A stretch of 64,000 nucleotides of DNA. Origin: Candidatus Rifleibacteriota bacterium. GTDB taxonomy: Bacteria; Muiribacteriota; Ozemobacteria; Ozemobacterales; Ozemobacteraceae. Under the pieces are notes generated by a model that saw only the letters and a list, made by a program, of their open reading frames with translations, was not told the DNA's origin and searched no databases. The stretch is from contig JANJUX010000043.1 of NCBI GenBank assembly GCA_024710355.1, forward strand, positions 95,202 through 159,201, read 5' to 3'. Shown here piece after piece: positions 1 to 9,347 of the stretch (position 1 is the stretch's first letter; each line of letters starts with the position of its first letter). The position numbers were made by a program, and so were the translations under genes.

Positions 1-2289
1 GTAAGCCTCATACGGCGGCGGAGTTCTGATAAACTCGACACCGTTGATCAACCAGATAACTTCTGACACTGGTTCTGAGGGAATCGCACGCAGCAGGGCG
101 TAATTTTCGTGACTGGCAGACATGACATAGCGGTCGCCATCATGCGGAGACACAATTTTGATAGCGACATCACGCGCCACTCCCGTTTTTTTCATCTGAC
201 TGCTGCTGTAAGAGGCAACCCGCAACTGATTTTCAGCTGGCCCAAGCCCTTTAATTATCCACGGGTCGGCTGTTTCAGTCTGATTAGCCAGTCTGAAAGG
301 GTCAACATCGAGAAACCGCCGGCGATACTTCAGCCAGCTGGCATAATCAGCAGGCAGATCATGCCCCTCCCCGGCCGACCGGTGAAAAGCGCAGATTTCG
401 GGCAGATTGCCGTCCTCTGCAAATATCTCATAGCCGGTCATGAAACAGTTTGGCCCGGGCAGTTGACCAGAGATCGAGCAGACAGCCCGGCGCATGATTC
501 CCTCAGGGGTCGAAACCGGCGCCGGCTGATATCTGGTCTCAAGATAGTCGTTGATATCGTGAAAAATCGGCCCACAGGCGGTTGCACCACTGAGCGCACG
601 GGTGGGTGCGCCTGAAAAATTGCCAACCCAGAAGGCCATGATAAATCTGGAATTAAGCGAAACCAGCCAGCAATCACGATATTCTGTACTGGTTCCGGTT
701 TTCAGACCGGTCATGCTGCGGGTTTTAAAAAACGCCGGATTGCCAAAGGTGAACAGACGTGCCGACGGATCGGCCATGATGTCGAAAACCATATAGGCGG
801 TGCGCGGCGAAATGATCGACATGCTGCTTTGTGCCTGATCCGGAAAAAACTTCAGACTTCTGAGATTACCCTGATTGGTAAAAATTCCATAAGCCTGCAC
901 CAGATCGAGCATACGCAGTTCGGGGTTGCCTATGGCCAGCCCGAGACCATAGAATTCGGCGGCTCCGGGCTTATCGCTGACAAGAGCGAGCTCGACAAGC
1001 ATGCGACAAAAATCACCGATACCAAGCAGGTTGAGCATTTTGACCGCCGAAATATTGAGACTGTTGCCAAGAGCGGCTCTGATCGTTACCGGACCATAAG
1101 ATCTGCGGTCGGCGTTGTATGGCTGGTATTCGCCCTGCGGGGTCTTGAAGGTCTGCATGGTATCAGGTATTACATAAGATGGGAAATAACCGTTTTCGAG
1201 CGCCAGTGCATAAAGAAATGGCTTGAGAATTGAACCGCCGGAACGACGGGCAATGCAGACATTGTTGAATCCGGCTGCCAGCGGGCCATATTCGCGTGAA
1301 CCGGCCATGGCCAGAATTTCGAGTGTCGTGCTGTCGACGATCATACCGCCTGCCTGCAGAGCCCCGCTCTTCATCAGGCGTGGCAGGTGTGACTTGAGCG
1401 TGCCGGCAAGCAGATTCTGCAGGGTCATGTCGATTGTCGTTCTTCGGGTACCGTGCAGTGGGTTGTGTTGTGCAAGAATCAGATCGCAGAAATGCGGGGC
1501 ATTGAACGGGCGCGGTCGGCGCCACGATGGAATCGTCAGCTTTCTGGCGCTGACACAGGCGCTTTGATCAGCAACCCCGGTACGTCGCATTTCATCGAGC
1601 ACCCAGTTGCGGCGACCGAGCAATCTGAGATTGCCTTTTTGCGAAAAGGGATCGAGACGGCCGGGCGCCTGAATTGCCGCCGCCAGCGTCGCACTTTCGG
1701 CCAGGTTAAGCATATCCGGGCTTTTGCCAAATAACAGAAGTGCGGCCATATTGATACCCCGCACATTACCAAACATAGAAACAGCGTTCAGATAGCGTTC
1801 CAGTATCTGGGCTTTGCTTAAACTGCCTTCAAGACGAAGTGCCATTAAAAACTCGCGAATTTTCGTCGACAATGTGCGCGGCCCAGGATCGACCACGCGA
1901 ATCAGCTGTTGTGAAATCGTTGAAGCACCGGAAACAACGCGTTTATTGGTGAGATTCTGCCAGGCCGCCCGCAGAATCGCAAAAAAATCGAAACCGGGAT
2001 GCCGGTAAAAATTGCGGTCTTCGGCGGTCAGAACCGCCTGCAGCAAATCAGGAGAGTGGCTTGCCAGAGGTGTATATACCGAAAAGTCGCCACGACTGTC
2101 GGCAAAAACTCTGAGAATTTTGCCATGACGGTCGGTCAAGGCGCCACCACTGGAGAAATGGCGCTCGATAAGCGGCAGCGGATCGTCGCAGAAATACGGC
2201 AGAAGGCTGAAGCGGCAATGCCAGACCAGACCGACAGCCACAAGCAGCAGCAGTAACGCCGCCATAATCTTTTTTAGGAAAACGCCCAT
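1..2289 (-). CDS. pbpC: Penicillin-binding protein 1C (partial, C-terminus outside window)
   Basis: Bifunctional peptidoglycan glycosyltransferase/transpeptidase anchored in the inner membrane. I translated 763 codons from the ATG at 2289; the gene runs off the left edge. A short N-terminal membrane segment (about residues 5-20) is followed by a GT51 domain with the catalytic Glu in TAEDRNFYRHPG (E90) and the conserved GASTISQQLIR block. The transpeptidase domain shows all three motifs: S353-ILK, SLN (in GNSLNISAVKML) and K530-TGTS. The remaining part reaches into the family's C-terminal BiPBP domain. An AAGGCAGAG ribosome site precedes the start. It lies 55 nt downstream of the alpha-2-macroglobulin gene, the same pairing as yfhM-pbpC of enterobacteria, where the two are thought to work together in envelope defence and repair. 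No key residue is missing in the visible part. Confidence 0.95.
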   Translation of the reverse strand, partial: MGVFLKKIMAALLLLLVAVGLVWHCRFSLLPYFCDDPLPLIERHFSSGGALTDRHGKILRVFADSRGDFSVYTPLASHSPDLLQAVLTAEDRNFYRHPGFDFFAILRAAWQNLTNKRVVSGASTISQQLIRVVDPGPRTLSTKIREFLMALRLEGSLSKAQILERYLNAVSMFGNVRGINMAALLLFGKSPDMLNLAESATLAAAIQAPGRLDPFSQKGNLRLLGRRNWVLDEMRRTGVADQSACVSARKLTIPSWRRPRPFNAPHFCDLILAQHNPLHGTRRTTIDMTLQNLLAGTLKSHLPRLMKSGALQAGGMIVDSTTLEILAMAGSREYGPLAAGFNNVCIARRSGGSILKPFLYALALENGYFPSYVIPDTMQTFKTPQGEYQPYNADRRSYGPVTIRAALGNSLNISAVKMLNLLGIGDFCRMLVELALVSDKPGAAEFYGLGLAIGNPELRMLDLVQAYGIFTNQGNLRSLKFFPDQAQSSMSIISPRTAYMVFDIMADPSARLFTFGNPAFFKTRSMTGLKTGTSTEYRDCWLVSLNSRFIMAFWVGNFSGAPTRALSGATACGPIFHDINDYLETRYQPAPVSTPEGIMRRAVCSISGQLPGPNCFMTGYEIFAEDGNLPEICAFHRSAGEGHDLPADYASWLKYRRRFLDVDPFRLANQTETADPWIIKGLGPAENQLRVASYSSSQMKKTGVARDVAIKIVSPHDGDRYVMSASHENYALLRAIPSEPVSEVIWLINGVEFIRTPPPYEAY

Positions 2290-2301
2290 GATCTCTGCCT
2301 T

Positions 2302-2336
2302 AAAAAAACCGGCGCCATCAGTGGCGATGGCGCCGG
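2302..2336 (-). terminator. Rho-independent terminator between the A2M gene and pbpC
   Basis: On the minus strand an 11-bp perfect stem (CCGGCGCCATC / GATGGCGCCGG, loop of 6) is followed by seven T residues. It sits 9 nt after the A2M stop codon and only 13 nt before the pbpC start. pbpC is therefore either expressed by read-through or has a promoter inside the A2M gene. Confidence 0.85.
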
Positions 2337-2344
2337 CAGTTTAT

Positions 2345-5300
2345 TTATTCAGCCGCCAGTATCTGAACTGTCGCTGGCGTGCTCATACCATTGATTTCTG
2401 GGTTATACATCAGACTCACCTGCGTCGGCTTCATCTTGAAGCTGCCCTCGCAGATAGCCCGCAAATAATAAACCAGCCGGAATCTGCCGGACCAGAAATG
2501 GTTCTTGAAAGCCAGCAGGCGATCTTTGCGCAATTCCTGGTGATTGGCATAGAAGGTGTAGGCATCATCAACGTAATCACAGTAATACTCGTCATCTTCG
2601 CTGGTTGCATCGCTCGGCAGCGCATCATTCTTCAGTGAGCTGTTAACCGCAGTAAAACCAGCCGGAATCGGATCTTCAAGAGCAAAGTTGCGATAAGAAG
2701 CCCAGTCGCCATCTTTGCGAATCTGGTCTTCAAAAACTACGGTGACCTTGACCAGATCGCCAACGCGAATTTCTTTTTTGCCATTGAGATTTTCGAAGGT
2801 CTTCTCAACCGAGAAACCGTTGTTAACAGGCTCTGAGCGTGAAGCAAGATCAGGATATGAATACTCAAAGCTCCAGCTGATCAGAGAATTGCCGTTTGAA
2901 ACCATTTTTACGCCACTGCCGGCCAGCAGTTCGGCCTTTGTCAGATCGAGAGAAATGCCGTTTTTATCGACCTTAACCGCTTTTGTACCGGCGTCGGTTG
3001 TCAGAGTCACTTCGAGTTCGGATTCATTACCCGCCTTCAGACTCTGAAAATATTCTGACAGAGCAAACAGAGCAATGCCGGTGTCGGCTGTGGAGTTCCA
3101 GTAGCCCTTTTCTGAAAGCGAGGCCAGAATTCTGCCGGCAAAATCGTCTGATTTTTTGCGGTCAGCATTCACAGCCAGCAGAGCCAGAAGATTGAATGCA
3201 TCATGCCGGGTCGAAGTGTAATACCAGCCGCGGCTGATCGAGCGCAGTGACGGTTTCAGCTGTGAGGCGCGACCAGCCAGCTCTTCAATTGGCGTATCAC
3301 CGCAGAGAGCTTCAGCCCAGAGCAGCAGCGGACTGCTTTCTTCAGCCGTCTGAGTGAAGCGCTTCTTCAGAGTATCGAGATCGGCAGCCTTGAGCTTCTT
3401 ATTCAGCGCCAGGTTTACCGCTGAAAGGGCCATGACGCCATGTTCGAAACGGCTGTTGTTATTTGACGCGAAAAGAGTGCGGTTAAGATAATCGAGACTC
3501 TTTTCGAGACTGCTGCGATCGATCGGGTAACCGGCGCGGTCAGCGACGGTCAGGGCGAGAACCGCATACTGGCTGCCCCACCAGGAATCTTCCCGCTCCG
3601 AAGTCCAGTAACTGAAGCCACCTGAGCTTCGCTGCATTTTGAGAAGATGTGAAAAGCCCTTGTCAAGGAACTTGTCGACCTGTTCAAGATTGTAGCCCGG
3701 CAGGCGACCATCTTTGATCAGACCGCGCATCGCCGCCAGCGGAATAATTGCTGAGCTGGTCTGCTCAAGACAACCGTATGGGTAATGCATCAGGTATTTC
3801 AAAGCCGGGGACAGTCGGGCAAATGGGCTGAGAGACAGATTCAGCCGTGCACTCAGCGCGCCCTCGGTTTCGCTGCCGGTCATCGATGCGACATATTCCG
3901 GAACATCCGGGCGAAAAGACTGCTCTTTGGTAAAAGAACCCGAAAGCTGGCGATTCAGAACCGTCGCCGCGGTATTCACCGGGAACTTTCTTTCAATTGC
4001 ATCATTCAGCCCGTTCATCTGGCCGGCAAGCAGAACGCTGGCTTCGCCGGCACCGTTGTCAGCTTCGAGTTTCACTCTTGCCCGGCCGGTAATCATTGGC
4101 GGCAGATCGATTTTCGCCGATTCAACTGCGACGAGCACATTTTTCGCTTCGGCGACTCTGAGTTCGGCAGAACCTGCCTGAGCGGTCTTGTTGTGCATGG
4201 CAACCGGAAAAACCGCCTTATCGCCGGCAGTCAGGAAAAACGGCAGACCCGGTTCGATGTAGAAATCGCGGCTGACCTTGAGCTGCCGGTCTTTTGAGCC
4301 AAAACCGGTGGTTTTATCGACCGCGACCGCATAGATGCGGTATGAAGTCATGCTGTCGGGCAGCTTGAATTCGATGCTGATCCGACCATTGGTGTCAGGT
4401 GTCATCGCCGGGTTCCAGAATGCTACCGGCCTGAAATCCTTGCGCGCATCGAGATCGGTGGCTATGGTGCCAGCACCCTGGTCACCACCAGTCAGCGCTC
4501 TGGTAGAAATAAGTTTGAACAGATCCTGGGTGATCAGCGAAGTGCGTAGATCACCGGTAAACACGCACAGCGGCAGAATGAAATCAGTCAGACCGCTTAA
4601 ATCAGGAGTTTTATAACCGGTCAGAGACAGAATTGCCTCATCGACAACACAGATCGCCACTTCAGCCACAGCCGGCCGGCCATCTTTGTCGGTCACGACA
4701 AAATCGAGTTTCTGCATGGCGCCGGGCAGTGCGGCAAGCTCGTTCTGCTGTTCGGGGGCAATCGCAACATTGATGGCTTCTACCGTATTCTGAACCTTGA
4801 TGCGTGTGAAGCCAAAGTAAGTTCGCGGATAATCTGAATCCACCTGACTGGCATAAATCGGAAACCCGCTTCTGGAAGCAGGGGCCAGCAGACCGATATG
4901 AACGTTAGGGCGGCAGTTCTCGGTCATGGTTTCGATGAATTCACCCTGCGGCCGGTCGAGCTTGACTACCCGGGCACTGAGGATCTCATCGGATTCAACG
5001 GTCATCAGGGCATATTCACATGGCCTGGGCAGCGAATATCTGACTCTGACCTTTTCATTTACGGCGACGTAAGAACTGTCAGGCATCAGCAGAACTTCGT
5101 TTTCGCTGCGGGTTCGGCTTTGCCCGTTATAATCGGCGTAAGAGTCGTATGAATAATCGACGACAAAACTGTAGGCAGCAACCGACTCTTCACTGCCGGT
5201 TCCATAGGTTGCCCGCAGCATGTAATCGCCACCTTCCGGCAATACCAGATCAAAAGTGGCGATGCTGTCTTTAAGGCTCTGGCGGGCAACATGATGGCGC

Positions 5301-7942
5301 ACCCAGCCACTGCTCCAGTTGTAGAAGATTCCGCCCGCGGCATCGCGCTTCTGGGTATAGATGTAGCGTTTGCGCATAATTTCGAGCTGAACTTCGCCCT
5401 GAGTGATCTTATTGGCATTCTTGTCGACCGCAATAACCTGAAGGGGAAGCTCCTGGCCCTGAGTAAGACCGCCGGGAAGCTTCATGATACCGACGCGAAC
5501 CGCCGGTTCTGGCGAGAATGAGTCGACACGAGTTGCCGGTCTGCCATCGATATCGAGAACGGTAGCGGTAATTTCGATTGAATTGAGCCCACTCAGAACC
5601 GTATTCGAGACCGGCAGTGAAACGGTGAGAAAACCGTCTTTATCGAGAACCGAATTGCCTGCCTCGATAAGTTCTTTCTGGCTGTCGTTGCTGCCGAATT
5701 GAAACATCGGAAACTGTTTAACAGCTGACCAGTTTTCGGTGAGATGCGCTGTCCACTGCACTTTCGCATGGCGCAGCGGGCCGCCGGTATAATAGCGGCT
5801 GGCGACTTTGCAGTTAACGAAAAGCTGCTCAGCATCTTTCCCGACGATCTGCCTGATCTTGCGTTTCTCGGTGCTCATCTCGAGTTCGACAAAATGGCGG
5901 GGCGGCTCGAATTCCTGAACCTGAAAACCGGTTGCCGCAAGCGCCGGAACCGACTGTTCGTCCTGATTTTCTTCAGATGAGTTATTATTCTGAGGTTCAG
6001 GATTGGTGCCTGAGCGGTTCATCAGGTAATTCCAGCGCGGGTCGAGCTTCTGTTCGGGCTCGTTTTCTTCGCTGGTCTTCGGAACAATGGTGAGATTATA
6101 CTGCCCGAGCGGCATGTGAGCTTTGACTTCAAAGCTGCCGGAGCAGGTGCCGAACTCATTGAGAGTGAATTCATCGACAGAGACAATCTCGCCACGGGGA
6201 TTGACGATGGTGGCTTCGACCAGCATACCGGAAGGTGAAACGATGCTTTTATCGAGGTATTCGCGGGCGGTCGCTTTCCAGTAAACCGTTTCACCGGGGC
6301 GGTAAACACCGCGCTCGGTAAAGACGTGGCCAAGTTTTGAAAGCTTCAGCAGTCGGTCAGGAGCGCTCTGATAAACGGCAGACGATGAGAAGCGATTGCT
6401 GTTGAGTTTGATGAAACAACTGTCAGTGTTGCCAGCAGCGGCAGCAATAACCAGGTCGGAAATGAGAAATTTCGCTTTACCGGTTTCTGGGGCGGCATCT
6501 TTGCAGATAACGAAGGGATATTCAGTCTCTTCGCTGATCTTGAGAATACCTTCGTGCGAAGTACGCCCAGCAAGATAGGAGCGGCCGTCATTGGTAAGCA
6601 GCATGACCGGCACATCGGCAACCGGGCGGCCGGTTTCGATCGAGGTCAGCCACAGCAAAAGTTCACGCCGGCTGAATTTATAGGTCAGCGAATAATCGGT
6701 AATCTGAAAAAGGCGGGCGGCGCTCTGGCCTTCTTCGGTCTTTGTTTCGCTGACCTTAACGATTACAGAGCCACCCTTTTCTGGCTCGGGGCGATAATCG
6801 AGGGGCAGTGAGAAATGGTATTCCATGTCGGGGTTGTCTGAACCCATAAAAGCCTGGCTGTCTGACGAAAAAACCGGTTCAAGAAAATTGCGCAGATCAG
6901 CCCAGGCGTTGTCAGTCGACAAGGTTTTCAGCTGTTCATGCTGCTTAACGAATTTAACCATCAGGTTATCGATTTCGGCGGCATTTTTGCGAATCACCGT
7001 TTCTTTGTCGCCGGCAAGGCGCATGCCTGAAGAATCGACCGGACGCTTTTCTTCGACTTCGGCAAAAGCGGTCAGAGAATCGAGAGCCGGGCCAAAGAAT
7101 GCCGGAACCCTCATCAGCTGGGCCTTAAAATCGCCGACGCTGGTAAAATTGAGCGGAACCATCTGACGACTGCGCAGTTCAAGAACTGAACGGTCGGCGG
7201 TAAAGCTTATCTGCGGGCTGGGACCGCGGCTGACAAATTCGACTCTGCCGTTGTCGAGCAGCTGGTTTTCGCCCTCCACAGCACCACCGGCGAGTTTCAC
7301 TTCATATTTCCGGCCGGTAACGAATTTTCCTATGATTTTGTAGCAATGACGATTGCTGTAATATTGCCGGTCGACCTTGAAATAACCAACCGACGGGAAT
7401 ATGCGGATATGCTTTTTCAGCTGATAATCTTTGACATTTTCGGTCAGATCGATCATGACGCCTTTGTCTTCGATACCGTCAAAGTAGGCTTCGCCACCGG
7501 TCATGCGAATCGCCTTGCGGGTCTTTACGCTCAAAAGCGTGTCAGCGGCAAGACTGCTCTTTTTGTCAGCAGCCTGCAAACCTTTGCCAATCGTAACTTC
7601 GACGGTTCCGGTCGCATCGCCGGCCTTTTCGGGAGCGATGATGAAAACCTGACGTTCTGAGGGCAGCGGTTGCCCGGCTTCCTGTTCGTCAAGTTTTTGC
7701 GCATTGACAATGCGAAAATTCATTGCAGCATTGTTAAAGCGGCATTTAACTTTTTTTGATACTTCCAGTGATGATACCGGCGAACTGAACTCAAGCTTCA
7801 GGCGCCAGTCGGTGGGCTGCAGGTCACCGGTCACTGAAAAAGCGGTTGTCAGGTCGAGGTTTTCGGCGGCGGCCAGGCTGCCAAAAACGAGAAAAACCAG
7901 ACAAAACACAGCGTAGAGCCTTAACGCAACTCTATTAAGCAT
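2345..7942 (-). CDS. Thioester-containing bacterial alpha-2-macroglobulin, secreted
   Basis: A very large (1865 aa) protease-trapping protein of the YfhM/ECAM type. It has a type I signal peptide ending near SLAAA. In the middle there is an MG-domain segment with the family signature GVYRPGETVYWKA (around residue 540). An A2M domain follows (MTSYRIYAVAVDKTTGFG), and the thioester motif GCLEQ has its reactive cysteine at residue 1391, followed by the helical thioester domain. In characterised relatives, proteolysis of the bait region exposes the thioester, which cross-links the attacking protease. It is longer than E. coli YfhM (1653 aa) and, unlike it, has no lipobox cysteine, so it is probably free in the periplasm rather than lipid-anchored. 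It is followed by a strong terminator and then pbpC. Family assignment is secure; substrate and partner are inferred. Confidence 0.93.
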   Translation of the reverse strand: MLNRVALRLYAVFCLVFLVFGSLAAAENLDLTTAFSVTGDLQPTDWRLKLEFSSPVSSLEVSKKVKCRFNNAAMNFRIVNAQKLDEQEAGQPLPSERQVFIIAPEKAGDATGTVEVTIGKGLQAADKKSSLAADTLLSVKTRKAIRMTGGEAYFDGIEDKGVMIDLTENVKDYQLKKHIRIFPSVGYFKVDRQYYSNRHCYKIIGKFVTGRKYEVKLAGGAVEGENQLLDNGRVEFVSRGPSPQISFTADRSVLELRSRQMVPLNFTSVGDFKAQLMRVPAFFGPALDSLTAFAEVEEKRPVDSSGMRLAGDKETVIRKNAAEIDNLMVKFVKQHEQLKTLSTDNAWADLRNFLEPVFSSDSQAFMGSDNPDMEYHFSLPLDYRPEPEKGGSVIVKVSETKTEEGQSAARLFQITDYSLTYKFSRRELLLWLTSIETGRPVADVPVMLLTNDGRSYLAGRTSHEGILKISEETEYPFVICKDAAPETGKAKFLISDLVIAAAAGNTDSCFIKLNSNRFSSSAVYQSAPDRLLKLSKLGHVFTERGVYRPGETVYWKATAREYLDKSIVSPSGMLVEATIVNPRGEIVSVDEFTLNEFGTCSGSFEVKAHMPLGQYNLTIVPKTSEENEPEQKLDPRWNYLMNRSGTNPEPQNNNSSEENQDEQSVPALAATGFQVQEFEPPRHFVELEMSTEKRKIRQIVGKDAEQLFVNCKVASRYYTGGPLRHAKVQWTAHLTENWSAVKQFPMFQFGSNDSQKELIEAGNSVLDKDGFLTVSLPVSNTVLSGLNSIEITATVLDIDGRPATRVDSFSPEPAVRVGIMKLPGGLTQGQELPLQVIAVDKNANKITQGEVQLEIMRKRYIYTQKRDAAGGIFYNWSSGWVRHHVARQSLKDSIATFDLVLPEGGDYMLRATYGTGSEESVAAYSFVVDYSYDSYADYNGQSRTRSENEVLLMPDSSYVAVNEKVRVRYSLPRPCEYALMTVESDEILSARVVKLDRPQGEFIETMTENCRPNVHIGLLAPASRSGFPIYASQVDSDYPRTYFGFTRIKVQNTVEAINVAIAPEQQNELAALPGAMQKLDFVVTDKDGRPAVAEVAICVVDEAILSLTGYKTPDLSGLTDFILPLCVFTGDLRTSLITQDLFKLISTRALTGGDQGAGTIATDLDARKDFRPVAFWNPAMTPDTNGRISIEFKLPDSMTSYRIYAVAVDKTTGFGSKDRQLKVSRDFYIEPGLPFFLTAGDKAVFPVAMHNKTAQAGSAELRVAEAKNVLVAVESAKIDLPPMITGRARVKLEADNGAGEASVLLAGQMNGLNDAIERKFPVNTAATVLNRQLSGSFTKEQSFRPDVPEYVASMTGSETEGALSARLNLSLSPFARLSPALKYLMHYPYGCLEQTSSAIIPLAAMRGLIKDGRLPGYNLEQVDKFLDKGFSHLLKMQRSSGGFSYWTSEREDSWWGSQYAVLALTVADRAGYPIDRSSLEKSLDYLNRTLFASNNNSRFEHGVMALSAVNLALNKKLKAADLDTLKKRFTQTAEESSPLLLWAEALCGDTPIEELAGRASQLKPSLRSISRGWYYTSTRHDAFNLLALLAVNADRKKSDDFAGRILASLSEKGYWNSTADTGIALFALSEYFQSLKAGNESELEVTLTTDAGTKAVKVDKNGISLDLTKAELLAGSGVKMVSNGNSLISWSFEYSYPDLASRSEPVNNGFSVEKTFENLNGKKEIRVGDLVKVTVVFEDQIRKDGDWASYRNFALEDPIPAGFTAVNSSLKNDALPSDATSEDDEYYCDYVDDAYTFYANHQELRKDRLLAFKNHFWSGRFRLVYYLRAICEGSFKMKPTQVSLMYNPEINGMSTPATVQILAAE

Positions 7943-8024
7943 TTGTTTACCTCTCGATTTTGATAAAAATCATTCTAGCGTACTGCCCGAAACTTTTCAG
8001 CAAATTACCCCTTATTTTTGGCGC

Positions 8025-8054
8025 TTGCAGCAGAGATTTATTATGAGCTAAGAT
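8025..8054 (+). promoter_or_regulatory. Candidate sigma-70 promoter for the 8084-11525 operon
   Basis: TTGCAG and TAAGAT boxes separated by 18 nt end 30 nt before the ATG at 8084. Both boxes are imperfect and the region is AT-biased, so this is only a candidate. The ribosome site for the downstream gene is a clear GGAGGA. Confidence 0.3.
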
Positions 8055-8083
8055 GAAGGCGAAATAAAAACGGAGGACCCTGA

Positions 8084-9334
8084 ATGCGACACATCCTTTC
8101 GGCGCTTCTGCTGGTATTCACCCTTTTCCTGGTTCTGCCGGCCACGGGCCAGCAGCTGAACCCGCCCGCCCCGGAAAGCAGTGAACTCATCACTCCGGTC
8201 AATGCCAGTCCTCTGTCGATAGAAACGGTTGCCAGACGCCGTGGTCTGCTTGTCGAAACACCGGCCCGCAACCTTATCGTCTTCTGTACCTCCGGGTTTG
8301 CCGGGGCTTCAGCCTCTTTCAGAGAGGCTTTCACCAGCGCCCACAGGGACGGCATCAGATGGCAGGGCTTCCAGCTGGTCTTTCCTGCATGGGCCGACCG
8401 GCAGAAAGGTATCCGCAACAGCCTGCTCAGCAGTATGAGTCAGGTAGGGCGAAGACTTGGCCTGGTAAGCGACAGCGATTTCCGGGTGCCCGGCGTTCTC
8501 GACGGTGCCGATAATTATTTTGCGCCTGATCTTGAGGGTTTCAGTCTCGCCATATCGCTCTCGGACAAAACCGATGCAGCGGCAAGAACAGAACTGGTTA
8601 AGGCAGCGACACAGAATCAATCGACTGCAATCGATTTCAACGGCCTCGAAAAACTCTTCACCAGCAAAAGCCCGAAAATAGCTGCCTGTCTGCACAATGA
8701 CCCGGCGGCAAAACCAGGTTTCCCGGAACTGGTTTCGGCCGCTCTCAGCCGTATTTCACTTGCACCCGAAGGCTTCTGCACCCTGGTAAACCTTTCTGCG
8801 GTTGCAGAGAATCGCCAGAAGAACCAGTTCGTGGGCATGCTCGATGCAATGCGCGTGCGCGAGAATGTTCTCAAACAGCTCGAAACTTTCGTTGCCGGGC
8901 GAAAAGACACTCTGCTGCTGGTTCTCGACGAACCTGAACGCGGTTACTGGCAGGTTGGCAATACTTTCAGCCCTGCCGCCTTCGTCGATGCTCTGAAAAA
9001 GCTGCGGGCGATCATGCCAGAGCTGGGCAAAACCGGCGCCGATGTAAAAAAACTTCTGACCGAAAACTTTTCAGACTTTGAACTGCCGGTCGAAGAGATC
9101 GTTACTACCGCTCAGACTGGCAATACCGGCAAAGTTATCGACCTGGTCGAAGAAGCGGTCAGCCGCAGATTTGCGATCACCTTTACGCCTTTCCCTGCAG
9201 AAGGAACCTGCGCCGGCTACACGATTCTCGCCCAGGGTCAGAATGCCGATCTGTTCTTTGGTATCAGCTCTTTTCCCGAATTTTTCCGGCGCATCGAACT
9301 GGCGCTCGGCCTGAATTCCTCTTCAAAAAAGTAA
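8084..9334 (+). CDS. Secreted alkaline-phosphatase-fold protein, probably catalytically dead
   Basis: A 416-aa protein with a type I signal peptide (cleavage near PATGQQ). The order of blocks matches alkaline phosphatase: RNLIVFCTSGFAG where active enzymes have NVILFIGDGMG; KIAACLHNDP then FPELVSAALSRIS, like the LGLFA...PSLAEMTxKALexL block; GFCTLVNLSAVAENR where enzymes have GFFLMVEGGRIDHAGH; DTLLLVLDEPERG where they have DTLVVVTADHETG; and YTILAQGQNADLFFG like the VPVYAxGPGAELFxG end. The Asp, Glu and His metal ligands and the DSAAT nucleophile are all replaced or not found, so I infer a pseudoenzyme, perhaps a binding or scaffold protein. It ends 13 nt before the next gene and is probably co-transcribed with it. 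The remote homology was seen by eye and needs a profile search. Confidence 0.62.
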   Translation: MRHILSALLLVFTLFLVLPATGQQLNPPAPESSELITPVNASPLSIETVARRRGLLVETPARNLIVFCTSGFAGASASFREAFTSAHRDGIRWQGFQLVFPAWADRQKGIRNSLLSSMSQVGRRLGLVSDSDFRVPGVLDGADNYFAPDLEGFSLAISLSDKTDAAARTELVKAATQNQSTAIDFNGLEKLFTSKSPKIAACLHNDPAAKPGFPELVSAALSRISLAPEGFCTLVNLSAVAENRQKNQFVGMLDAMRVRENVLKQLETFVAGRKDTLLLVLDEPERGYWQVGNTFSPAAFVDALKKLRAIMPELGKTGADVKKLLTENFSDFELPVEEIVTTAQTGNTGKVIDLVEEAVSRRFAITFTPFPAEGTCAGYTILAQGQNADLFFGISSFPEFFRRIELALGLNSSSKK

Positions 9335-9347
9335 CTGAGAGGTTGCC

